From the NCBI GenBank assembly GCA_018398765.1, contig JAHBMJ010000107.1, positions 2,181 to 22,475 on the forward strand: a stretch of 20,295 nucleotides of DNA, written 5' to 3'. Below, one piece after another: positions 10,019-19,830 of the stretch. The position numbers and the translations under genes were made by a program. This DNA is from Chromera velia. Its lineage: Eukaryota; Sar; Chromeraceae. Within the stretch, counting starts at the first letter, position 1. Each line of letters opens with the position of its first letter. Below the pieces are notes generated by a model. The model saw nothing but the letters and a program-made list of their open reading frames with translations, searched no databases and was not told the origin of the DNA.

Positions 10019-11098
10019 TCACTGATGCATGCCTTCCTCTCGACTGTCTCCTCCCTCATGCCGGGGGTGGAGGCCTTGTTCTGGCAAGAGTATTGGCTGA
10101 ATCGGCTGAGCGGGCTCCGGACTGGGGGCAAAGGTTGGCATACCAGAAGCTAGATCTGGGTCCGGTTGGGCTCTATGAAAACGGTTGGCCTCCCTGCCAC
10201 CTGTGTTTTTGGTAGGGCTTGACCTCCGTGATCCTCGTGCTCCCCTGTTTGAGAATGATGGAGAAGAGACAGTCTCCCCCTTCACTGGATGTTTTTGGAT
10301 CACTTGATGATTGACTCGGTCCCGAAAGGCAGGACGTAACACTCGCCCTTTAAGGATATCATCCATATCCGGGCTTTGGTCTTGGCTCTGCCTTGCCTGC
10401 TCTTCCATGCGCTGGTACGCCTGGGCATACAAGGGCGAAGAGAGGCCGAGAGGGGGGGAGGATCCCCAAAGCCCGGAGGCGCCCCCGATCCCCGAGGGAA
10501 GGTTTGAGCGCAGAGGTGACTGAGTTGGCATGGGCATCATGTGCTCTCCTGCTTGGGAGGATGCGAGGAGGGGGGGAAGAGCAGGAGGGGCTGCCTCAGC
10601 ATCAACAGCCGGCTGCTGCTGTGCTGTCTGAAGCTGGGCACCCGGGAAACTTCCGCTTCGTGCCACGCGAGAGTTCACGGGGGTCGGGGTCTGAAAGGCC
10701 AGGTCGAGGCTTGAGAGCACACCGGTCGCGCCTGTGGACATCATCCGGCGTCGACCTCCAGGCAAAACCCCGTTCGGTGACCCTGCCAACCCCCCGTAGG
10801 CTGTCTGTCCAAGCCCCCCTGCTCCTGAAACGTACCCGTCGGCAGAGACGGGGGAACCCCCTGGGGGGTATTTGAATGCTTGTGAGGTAGTGGCTGCTAG
10901 CTGGGGGCTGACTGAAGGGCGAGCAGGGGACAGCTGGCCTGTGTGTGTTTTCTCCATCTGGGATGCGGGGGGGAGTGTGAGGAGACCGCGGCGGTGCAGA
11001 GACCTGTTCAGAGAGGTGCGGGCCTGCACGTTCCCTCTCGCTGCTGCCTCCTCAAGAAGCCTGTGAGCTCGGCTGGAGGACTGAACAACTCCCAGGCC
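10019..11098 (-). other. Last exon of Sel1 gene: end of repeat array and disordered C-terminal tail
   Basis: The acceptor CTCTGCAG|GGC opens a 360-codon terminal exon (residues 653-1011 plus stop). The first 24 residues ([20 protein letters not shown] then RG) complete the final Sel1 repeat. The remainder is rich in Ser, Pro, Gly, Gln and Ala. One more conserved-looking charged patch, [19 protein letters not shown], lies past the middle of the tail and could be a short binding motif. No further domain is recognised. Confidence 0.8.
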
Positions 11099-12155
11099 CT
11101 GCAGAGAAGGAAAGAGAGAGAAGGAGGGTAATGAGAAACAGAAGAATGTTTCTTCGGTCTCTATGTCTGTCTCTCTGCTTGCTTGATTCTTTCTTTGTCC
11201 TTTCTTTCCACATATCTCATCTAACTTCCATCCTGATTCTTTCTTTCAACCAAACGTTGCATGGGCACTTGTGTCGCTCTCTCTGCACACGTTCTGTCTG
11301 ACCTGCTTACTTACTTACTTTTTCATACAGATTTGCGAGGTTGTGCATCGCGCCGACGTCTCCTCCTTCCACTGCCCTCTCGAAGCACTCGGCTGCCTGC
11401 TGGAAGTCCGCCCTCCCGTCCTCTAGAGCCAGACCCTCCTGGAAGCAGAGCCCCAGAGAGTTCAGGCCCTCCGGGTCGTTCTGCATCCATCCGTACATCC
11501 ATCCATCCGTCCGTCCATCCATCCATCCGTCCATCCATCCATCCATCCATCCGTCCGTCCGTCCGTCCATCCATCCATCCGTCCATCCATCCATCCATCC
11601 ATCCATCCGTCCGTCCATCCATCCATCCATCCATCCATCCATCCATCCATCCGAGAGAGTGGTTAAGGACATTGAAAGGGCAGGAGACAAAAAGGAAGGC
11701 AGGAAAGCCTGCCTTCATTGCTGAATGAGGAGGCAACGCATGCCGATACCAACCCTTCGATTCCAAACATGCATTTATCAATCCGGTTAGAGACGGAGCG
11801 AGGAAGACAATCAGGCATGATGAAAAGAGAGCATGACAAAGACGAAAAGAAGAAGGACCAAACCATGCGGAACCACAGAGTCATCAAGCGGCTAAGTCTT
11901 TTTTGTCGTCTCCTCTACCACCCGTCCTGTCTCATTCAAAACCTCCAATTTGAGGATGCCTGACTCACCTGCTGTGCAGCCACCCTGAAGTGCTGCACTG
12001 CCTTCTTTGGGTTGGGAGTCCCCAGACCGCCCCCCCCTTGGAGGAGGAGTGCGCCTATGCGCGCATGCGCCTTCAACCAGCCCCTTTCGGCCGCCTTCAC
12101 GTATTGGCCGTATGCTTGGAGAAGGTCGCGACCGACTCCTGCACACACGCGCACG

Positions 12156-12218
<63 letters not shown>

Positions 12219-12486
12219 GCACAGACGTTAGGACTCACTTTCTTCTCATGCAGCTGCCGTGTGTGGAGAAACAAAAACAAATTCCATTCGGACTGCAAGA
12301 GTAACAGAAGGAAGATCCAGGAGCCAATCAAACAAAACAGACGGAGGAGACCCAGACGAGCTCAGGTCTCACTCCACCAGACGATGCCGAAACGTGGTAC
12401 CAGAACCCCCTACAGAACGTCGGCAGCAAAATACGTCTTCCTTTCTCACCTCTATTTGTTGACCTGCTGGCCCGACCATCCTTTTC

Positions 12487-12552
<66 letters not shown>

Positions 12553-15500
12553 TGTGCTTGACTGGATGCCCTCCAATCATCTGCCATTAAATGCGTGCCC
12601 ACCGTTGCCTCCTTCGTGCATCTGTCCCAAATAGTAAGCTGCCTCTCCATCGCCCTGCACAGCCAGTTGCACATATACACGCACACACGTGTGAGTGCGT
12701 GCACGGCCACAGTCGATTGATGCATCAAGTGGCACAGAGAACATAAGAAACAGGCATACATGAAGAGAAACTGACAGACAGACAGAAGCTGATGAATCAG
12801 AGGGAAAAGCCGAATGATCGCAAAGAGAGTCAAGGTCTGCATGCCATATCCTCCCTCCCACTCCCAATTTGCCGCCATCACCACAACCACGAGGTCACTC
12901 GCCCCTCCCCAAAACCAAAAAGAGAAGCGATACACGAAGACGACCAGAACCGAAAGACAAAATGCACCGCGCAACCGCGCAAACGAAAGAACAACGATCG
13001 ACAAAAAGGACAGACGTCTTCGGAAGCCTTGCGGAGCCACTTAGCCGCCTCGACAAAGTGCTGCAGGCAGAAGGCAAAAATTGGATCACAAGGAAAAGAA
13101 CAATGCAACGCAACCAGACAAATCGGCTCGTGGAAGACGGGGAGGGGAGTCAATGAAACAGGGAAAGTGTGAATGCATAAGCAGAAAATGCGAAACAAGG
13201 GAAACGAAACAGAAAAAAAAGAACGCAAGCATACACTTGTCATTGGGCAGAATTGAGTGAACTCTTCAAGTCATGGAAAAAATCATTTTAAAATAAAGAA
13301 AGCTCAGAACAACACACACAGATCCCTGCAAGTCTCGATTGCACCCGCGCATCCTTCTTGACCCCATTGCCCAACAAACAAACGACAAGCCAAATGTATT
13401 TAAACAAGCCAACAAAGAGTGAAGAGAGACGGAAAAGTGAAAAAACTTTCTTCATCAAGCCCATGTATAGAGTGCGCTAGCCAGGCTGACTGCCTGCCTG
13501 CCCGACCTCTTGAGGAGACCCTGCCTGCGCGGCCATTCTGTACAGCAGGTACCCGAGGGAGGCACCTGCCCGCACGTGCCCCTTGTTGGCTGCTGCCTCA
13601 TAAAGTCTGCATCCATCAATCCATCCATACAGACAGACAGACAAGTCATCGTTATATTTAGACACGGACGCACAAACAAAACAAGGGTGGTAAAGAAGCA
13701 CACAGAGAGAGTCGGACGGACATCTCGAGAGAGAACAGACGGACGGAGAGACGGGCATGCGCACATGGGCGGGTAGACGGAGGCGCCACAAAATCAATCT
13801 CATGAGAGGACCAATCAATTTGTCGAAACATAATATCTTCGTTCTTGTATCATCTCCGCCTGCATTTGAGAGCAGAAAAAATAGGCGAATCTCCTTATAT
13901 CAGACCTTCACCCACGCAACAAACCCACCATCCATGCGGTACAACTAACTCAACTCACCTGCAGGCCGCATCGGAGTCCGGAGTCGAAACGCCGAGACCA
14001 AACTCATAGCAGATACCCAAATTAAATTGAGCCGCGGTGTTGCCCTGCAAAATGCAAAGGACAGACAGGTGGACGGGCGCAAAGCGACACTGATGATGAA
14101 AAACTCGAACACAATTGACTTCCTAGGTACTCCCGCCCAGCAATGCAGAGCTTCTCTTCTGTTCTTGTCTCTTTCTGGCGCGTCCTCCTTCCCGTTCCCC
14201 TGCTCCCTTACTCTCTGCATGTGCCTGGTCACTCACTCTGCCTGATCGACCGACCGACCGACCGACCATGTCTGCAGCGATCTTGAACAGCTCTGCTGCT
14301 CTCTCCACGTCCCTCGAGCATCCCCTCCCCTCAAAGAGCAGTGAGGCGAGGTTGTTGATGCCCCTGCTGCTCTTCTGGGAAGCAGATTTCAAATACCAGG
14401 AGTAGGCCTGAAAAGCAAGGGGAGGGAGGGCATGCATTCAGGCTTCATGCCAACAAATTGATGTACTTCTGTATCCGGCGACGCTTTACATTAATACATG
14501 CAGAAGAGTAACGGATATAAGGGGGAAGTAAGGACTGAGGGGGAAACTTCCAAGAAGCGCCCATTCATTCCTTCGTGAGCTTTGGCATCAAAAGAAAGAA
14601 AGCAAGAAAAAAGGCAGAGAGAGCAGCAAACTGGTCGGGAACAAAACAACGTACGAGACCGACTGACAGAGGCGTAGAACACCACACAGACAGACAGACA
14701 ATTTGTGAAACAGCAGAGAAGCAATGCATACAAGGCAAACAGAGACGGACGGACATGCAGAAAGAGAAAAAGAGAAAGAGTGAGCGAAATGCAGTCAGGC
14801 AGGAAGGAGACAGACAGAGATGTCGAGAAGTGGTTTGCCCTCATCACGTCACTCACCCCTTTATAAGATTGACGAAAATCTTCTCCACACCCGATTTCGT
14901 ACAGATGCCCGACGTCCTGCATGAGAAGGAGAGAGAGAGAGACAGGCGGTATATTTCTTCTTCTCCCTTCTTTTCTTCAGGCAGGCGGTATATTTCTTCT
15001 TCTCCCTTCTTTTCTTCAGACAGGCTGTATATTTCTTCTTCTCCCTTCTTTTCTTCAGGCAGGCGGTATATTTCTTCTTCTCCCTTCTTTTCTTCAGGCA
15101 GGCGGTATATTTCTTCTTCTCCCTTCTTTTCTTCAGGCAGACGGTATATTTCTTCTTCTCCCTTCTTTCCTTCACACAGGCGGTATATTTCTTCTTCTCC
15201 CTTCTTTTCTTCACACAGGCTGTATATTTCTTCTTCTCCCTTCTTTTCTTCACACAGGCTGTATATTTCTTCTTCTCCCTTCTTTTCTTCAAACAGACAG
15301 AAAGACAGATTGATAGCGGACAGACAGATGGAGACAGAGACAGAAACAGAGAGACCTGAATGCCCTTTGGGGGATCAGACAACGGCAATGAAGATCACCC
15401 GTCCTTTACACCATTTCACAAAGACGTGCAGGGATGTATCCATACAAGCTTCTCAGAAGAAGCAAAACGACGACAAGAAAATCACAGCATCCCTCCCTTC

Positions 15501-16104
15501 ACTTGCTAGAAGAAAAGCATTCCGTCCGCGTCAGTAATACTCACGCTTCGCGACGGAAACGACAATCGAACACATGAATGAGCACGAGAAGGACAACTAT
15601 ATTAATAACTCACAGCTTGAGCCTCTGCATGCCCTAGTTCCGCAGCCTGCAGCCATGGACGAATTTCAGTCCAGTCAAGAAAGTAGCACGAACACAGGGG
15701 GAAAAACGAAGGAAGGAAGGAGAGAACAGCCAAATGCATAAAGTCATCGAAACGAAATAGGCGGGATCAGAGAGGAGCGGCCTGCCTCAGGAGGACAGCT
15801 AAGGCAAAGAGAGAAAGAAAAAAACAAAAAGAAGAAATCTTTCAAGAAATTGGAAGACATCCAACTACCCATCTAGAGAGGAGGTTGGGGTCAGAAAGAA
15901 AGCAACACACCTTTCAGAAAGAAAAGGAACACGAGCGAGTATAGTGCCAAAAAAAAAAGGCGCCAGACAGGAATGAGAAGAAACGTCTTCTTTCCCTTCT
16001 AAATTCTGCTAACCTTGTAATACAGCGCAGCAGCTTTCTTCTTGTCCATCCTCAACTCCCCTTCGCCTTTCTGCGCACACGCACACACACACACACACAT
16101 ACAC

Positions 16105-16152
<48 letters not shown>

Positions 16153-17649
16153 ATGGATCTTGTTAGTTCTAGGATTTGAAAAAAAGTCAAAAACTGAGCC
16201 TTTCTTCTTTTCGTCTCGCCTCCCTGCAGACACACTGCATTCAATTTCGCAGACAAATACAGAGAGAGGAAGGGTCGGGAGAAGATGATGGAGTGGTGGG
16301 GAGGAGCCCTGCAGGTAAAGAAACTTCCAGGCCTTTCCTCGCTTGCACCCACCCCCACACACAGAGACCTCTAGAGGCCAGGCAGAAAGAACGGACACAC
16401 ACAGACAAAGAGAGAAACAAAAAAAGCAGAGAGAGGAAAAAAGGGAACGGCGACAACTTTTTCACCCAGCCAGCCAAGGCCCCGATCGAGGATGTGCAGC
16501 AGAAATCATGGAGGAGTTAGTTACCCACAGACAGGTAGGACAAGCAAGGAAACGAGCCATGACTTAATTCGGCACCACTGACTTCGGTCATACGGGCAAG
16601 GCGGTAGATGGCGTCTGAGTGGTCGAGAGCCGCCGCCGCTTCGTACCATTTTTGGGCTTCGTACAATCCTGCATGCATCGAGGGAGGGAGGAAGGGAGGC
16701 AACGGAATCAATCGTTTTGAATTCTTCAATGGAGCTCCAATCGAGGAAATGGCCTGACGGCCTGCTGCATTTACTCCTGGCAGTGCCCTCCTGACAGCGT
16801 GTGCATGTCCTGTTTTTTTGCTCCAAGAAGGAAGGAAGGAAGGAAGACTTCTGTTGATTCTAATTCACGTATGTACCCAGCTACTTGCGCAATATGATTT
16901 CCTACCCCGAGCCCTTCTTCCCCCCTCTGTGTTATTTTTTTCTAATGTCTCCAAAAGAATCAGAAAAGAACGACCCTCCCCCCTCTGCTCTCCTCCGTAT
17001 CTCTTCACATGAACAAAAAAGCCAGCCGGCCTTATACAGTTACTGTCGACTGCGATACTCAGGCGTGCACCCACCGGCAATTCTCCGTCCCGCTCCACTG
17101 CGGGAGCTTCCCTTTTCTATTCCTCTGGGAGACGTTTGGAAGAATTGAATTTTCACATGAAGATGGCAGGCAGCTTAGAAAGATCTGACAAAATAAATCA
17201 GAGAGACTTCCATCCATGCTTTTGCACTTCAGGGTGTTTGTCATCATCGGATTACAGACAGACAGAAAGACGTGCAAACTGACTTTTGCTTTTTGTGATG
17301 GGATCCAGGGCATCCCTCATTTTCCCCTCCAGTTTTGTGTACAGACAGTGACGCGGATCTGCTCCGACTCCGAGGAGGCTGTCCAGGGTGGGAGGCTGCA
17401 TGGGTGAGAGGAGAAGAGAGAAAATGGAGAGGAGAAATGGGTGAATCGATGTACCTTTTTTTCTTCAAATATATTTCATTTGCTTCGGAATGGAGGGCGT
17501 TGGAATCCTCACAGTGGGAAGGTGAAAGATTTGGACAAAATGTATCAGAGGGTTCCTTTTGCCTGCCGTTCCGTGCGGAAGAAAAGAAGGTCAGGAAGAG
17601 AACGGGACTCAGAGACAATTTGATGCGAGATGGAAAGGAAATAATACGG

Positions 17650-17688
<39 letters not shown>

Positions 17689-19830
17689 GAGGAAGAGACA
17701 TATAAGTAGTGACAGACAAACTTTCGTACTCTTTTTGTGTTCATTCCTGACCTCTTCCTCTTCTTCTTCGTCGTTTCCGTCTCCCTCTGCCCCCTCCCCC
17801 TCCTCGCTTCCCTCCGCACTGCGTATCTTTGCTCTCACTTTCCTCAGGGCCCTCTCTCTGTCTTTTCGCCTATCGGACCCCAACCGCAAAGCGTCGACCT
17901 TCCCCTCTTCCAGCAAAATCCCCGCACAGCACATGCCCTCGGGAGATCCAATCTCAGCCGCACAGACGTAGAGATCGTACGCAGTCAGGCAATTCACCGG
18001 CACACCATGGCCGTACCTGAGCAAGAGAAAAGAAGAGAGAGAAGAGAGAGAAGAGAAGAGCACGATAGAAGGTGTTGGGGCAAGGGACTTACCTTGGCAC
18101 TGGAGCAAGGGAGTTCTCCTTTCTTTTCGTCTATTCCTTTTCTCCCTTTGATAGGGCAGCTCAACCTTCCTTTTTCCTTTGCCCTCCGGTCAAAAAAGTA
18201 TGACCTCGTCCGAAGGTGCGAAGGAAGACTGTTGTCAATCACATGTTACAATGAACCAACTGCGCGGGAAAAAGACAGAACAAAACAACTCCAACCGAAC
18301 AATTAGCCGGTCATGTACACACGAACAGAGAGTTAATTGCCCATCCACATATCTATCCATACACCACTGCATTTAACCTCCCACCTGAGCTTATGTGCCT
18401 CGATGCAGAGCATCGCAGCCTCGTCGAGATTGATGTGACTCTTTTCTACGGCCACAACTCTGCACGTGGGATGAGGGGACCGGAGGGAACGCGAAGTTTC
18501 TGTCAGAGGAAAGTTTTCTTTCGTTCTTTTTTTCCGTCTCGTGCTCTCCCGTTTTCGTCTTCGCCCCCCTCTCCTGGCCTCGATGTACTCGCTCCCCCCC
18601 CCCCCCTTTTCTCTCTGCTGTGTTGCTTGCGTCTGTGTGTCTCCTTGCGTAAGAAAATGTATTTGTTTTTGTTCCTATCTGTCCCTCACTCTCTGTCTCC
18701 TCTTGTCTATCTACCGGTCTGCCTGTCTGTCCGTCTGTATACTTGTATATTTCTCCGCCTTTGTGTCTTCCTCCGTTTCTGTTTACCAATTTCTCCATCT
18801 TTTTACTTATCTGCCGACCTGTCTGCCAAGCAGTTTGTTTTTTCGTCTTTCTGTCTGTCTGCCTTCCTCTTTGCCTTTCTGCATGTCTTTCAGTCTGGTG
18901 TCGGTCTGTCTATCTGACCTCTTCGAGATCTCTCCCGTCATTCTCTCGATTTGCTGGAAGGCGTCCAGAAGCGCAAAGATGACGCAAGCCGCGAGGGATC
19001 TCAGGAAACGGAGAACTTCCGGTTCGCATGCCGGGCAGTCGGACAGGGCCTTACGAAGCCTGCGTGTTCATAATTGCAATGAGAGAGCAAAAGCAGTCGG
19101 ACAGGGCCGAGAAGGAGCCTGGTGGGAGATGGGCAAAAGGGACAATCCGGTGAAGAGGACGGGGGCTGGGTGGAAAAGGCTTTGGCAAATGATGATTCCA
19201 CCCACCCAGGTCGGAACCGAATTCGAATGCCGCAGGGCGGGATTCTTCTTCTTCCTCCTCCTCTTCTTGAGACAGATTCATGTAGTCTGATCCGCTTCAC
19301 TTGTTTCTCTCTCACCCCCCCCAACCCAAGGATACACCCACAAACCCACCTCGATTCGAATGAGGTGCAGGGACAACACGGCTTCTGGGCCGCTTGCTCG
19401 AAGGCACGGTCAATTTTCTCGCGAAGCTTTTCCAAAACACCAGCCAGCTGCCTCATATCTGCCTTTGTACTTTCGGAGAGCACCCCTTCCACTGCCTTCA
19501 GATCGCACGTTGTGCAGATTTCCTGCAAAGGCACAAAGATAGCCGGGTGTGCGGAGAGATCAAGCTGCATTTCCAACATCCACTTTTGAGCGCATCGACC
19601 AACCAAGGAACGAACCAGCCCCCCTCCCCCCCAACCCCGCAACAAATCAACAAGATCACCAGGAAAAAACTCACCCGAAGGCATTCACACTCCAGTTCCA
19701 GCTGCCGACGGCTTTTCCAAGTGGCTGTTGTTGTTGAGAATTTATCGAGAATCGCAGAGGAGCACTTCTGGATCTGCTCAGGAGGAGATTCTTTCTCCTT
19801 GGCTTGCTTTGATCCACGACGACCGGACAT
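10019..19830 (-). CDS. Large Sel1-repeat protein, 18 exons, 1011 aa
   Basis: Exons (high to low): 19830-19675, 19564-19350, 19059-18919, 18459-18385, 18016-17752, 17395-17284, 16668-16583, 16070-16014, 15646-15614, 14916-14857, 14407-14267, 14044-13959, 13606-13507, 13060-13016, 12654-12603, 12138-11969, 11480-11319, 11098-10019. These sum to 3036 nt, 1011 codons plus stop, with phases matching at all 17 junctions. The start has A at -3. Residues 1-171 are mostly helical; residues 184-219 hold one Sel1 repeat; about 220-284 is a charged linker ending in poly-Glu; about 337-676 holds nine Sel1 repeats; 677-1011 is Ser/Pro/Gly/Gln-rich and disordered. Sel1 repeats are alpha-alpha superhelices of the TPR type that act as protein-binding scaffolds, for example in SEL1L/Hrd3 and fungal Skt5/Chs4. 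No signal peptide, membrane helix or enzymatic motif is seen, so a cytosolic or nuclear scaffold is inferred. Strand and repeats are near certain. Junctions of introns 3, 5 and 6 are less constrained, and an extra small exon could be missed. Confidence 0.85.
11484..11653 (+). repeat. (ATCC/GTCC)n tetranucleotide array abutting an exon
   Basis: About 170 bp of CATC and CGTC tetranucleotides (sense strand GGAT/GGAC) fill the 3' end of intron 16. They run into the acceptor GGATGCAG|AAC of exon 17, so the usual polypyrimidine tract is replaced by purine-rich repeats. In the sense strand the array is open and in frame with exon 17, encoding repeated W-M-D-G. Confidence 0.95.
12161..12218 (+). repeat. 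(AC)17(AG)12 microsatellite in intron 15, acceptor side
   Basis: On the sense (minus) strand this reads as a CT run followed by a GT run, ending about 20 nt before the acceptor of exon 16. It is the reverse complement of the block at 12506-12556 in the same intron. Confidence 0.95.
12506..12556 (+). repeat. (CT)n(GT)n microsatellite in intron 15, donor side
   Basis: On the sense strand this reads as a CA run followed by a GA run, beginning about 46 nt after the exon 15 donor. An imperfect CT extension runs back to about 12487. Confidence 0.95.
13611..13643 (+). repeat. (ATCC)n and (CAGA)n tract beside exon 13 acceptor
   Basis: On the sense strand a short TCTG run is followed by GGATGGATTGATGGATGCAG at the exon 13 acceptor. 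This is the same GGAT-type repeat seen at the exon 17 acceptor. Confidence 0.8.
14247..14267 (+). repeat. (CGAC)5 tetranucleotide forming the exon 11 donor
   Basis: On the sense strand exon 11 ends at ATG and is followed directly by GTCGGTCGGTCGGTCGGTCG. The donor is the first GT of the repeat, and each further unit offers another GTCGG donor four bases on. Confidence 0.85.
14947..15297 (+). repeat. 39-bp minisatellite, nine copies, in intron 9
   Basis: Nine head-to-tail units of 39 bp start at 14947, 14986, 15025, 15064, 15103, 15142, 15181, 15220 and 15259. Each carries a GTATATTTCTTCTTCTCCCT core followed by CTTCTTTTCTTCA. Variation is concentrated at the unit junction (CAGGCGG, CAGGCTG, CAGACGG, ACACAGG). 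Because 39 is a multiple of three, each open frame repeats a 13-residue peptide; frames are open on both strands. There are no variable spacers, so it is not a CRISPR array. It lies wholly inside an intron of the Sel1 gene. Confidence 0.95.
16082..16142 (+). repeat. (AC)n(AG)n microsatellite beside exon 8 acceptor
   Basis: On the sense strand it reads as a CT run then a GT run ending about 11 nt before the acceptor GTGCGCAG of exon 8. The arrangement copies that at exon 16. Confidence 0.9.
17652..17687 (+). repeat. (AC)18 microsatellite in intron 5
   Basis: A pure AC run (GT on the sense strand) lies about 65 nt downstream of the exon 5 donor. Confidence 0.95.
18594..18606 (+). repeat. Poly-C run in intron 3
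   Basis: Thirteen consecutive C lie in a pyrimidine-rich stretch of intron 3, similar in length to the homopolymers at the window ends. Confidence 0.9.
18919..19830 (-). other. Exons 1-3: N-terminal helical region of the Sel1-repeat protein
   Basis: The residues are Lys/Glu-rich at the start (about 1-25), then form several amphipathic helix-like segments, including [20 protein letters not shown] and [20 protein letters not shown]. The second is hydrophobic but short and flanked by charges, so it is more likely a buried helix than a membrane span. Four Cys sit in two pairs (KPCCPC and DCPACEP); zinc binding is possible but not shown. No named domain is recognised. Confidence 0.55.

Larger units (their letters stand above)
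11027..16624 (-). other. Sel1 repeat array (about nine repeats) spread over exons 7-18
   Basis: Joining the exons gives back-to-back units of about 36-40 residues with the Sel1 pattern A-x-x-x-L-G-x-x-Y/F-x-x-G-x-G-...-A-...-Y/F-x-x-A-A-x-x-G. Clear examples are [36 protein letters not shown], the unit beginning at [14 protein letters not shown] and the unit beginning at [17 protein letters not shown]. Units join without gap or insertion across introns 7, 8, 11, 14, 15, 16 and 17, which independently confirms those splice junctions. Confidence 0.88.

Noticed and set aside
14947-15297. Regular repeat array resembling CRISPR
   Set aside because: Units are contiguous, with no unique spacers, and the DNA is eukaryotic. 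It is a minisatellite.
14575-15537. 320-codon open frame on the plus strand across the minisatellite
   Set aside because: It is kept open by the 39-bp repeat and low-complexity flanks, overlaps exon 10 of the Sel1 gene on the other strand, and encodes only a repeated 13-residue peptide with no domain.
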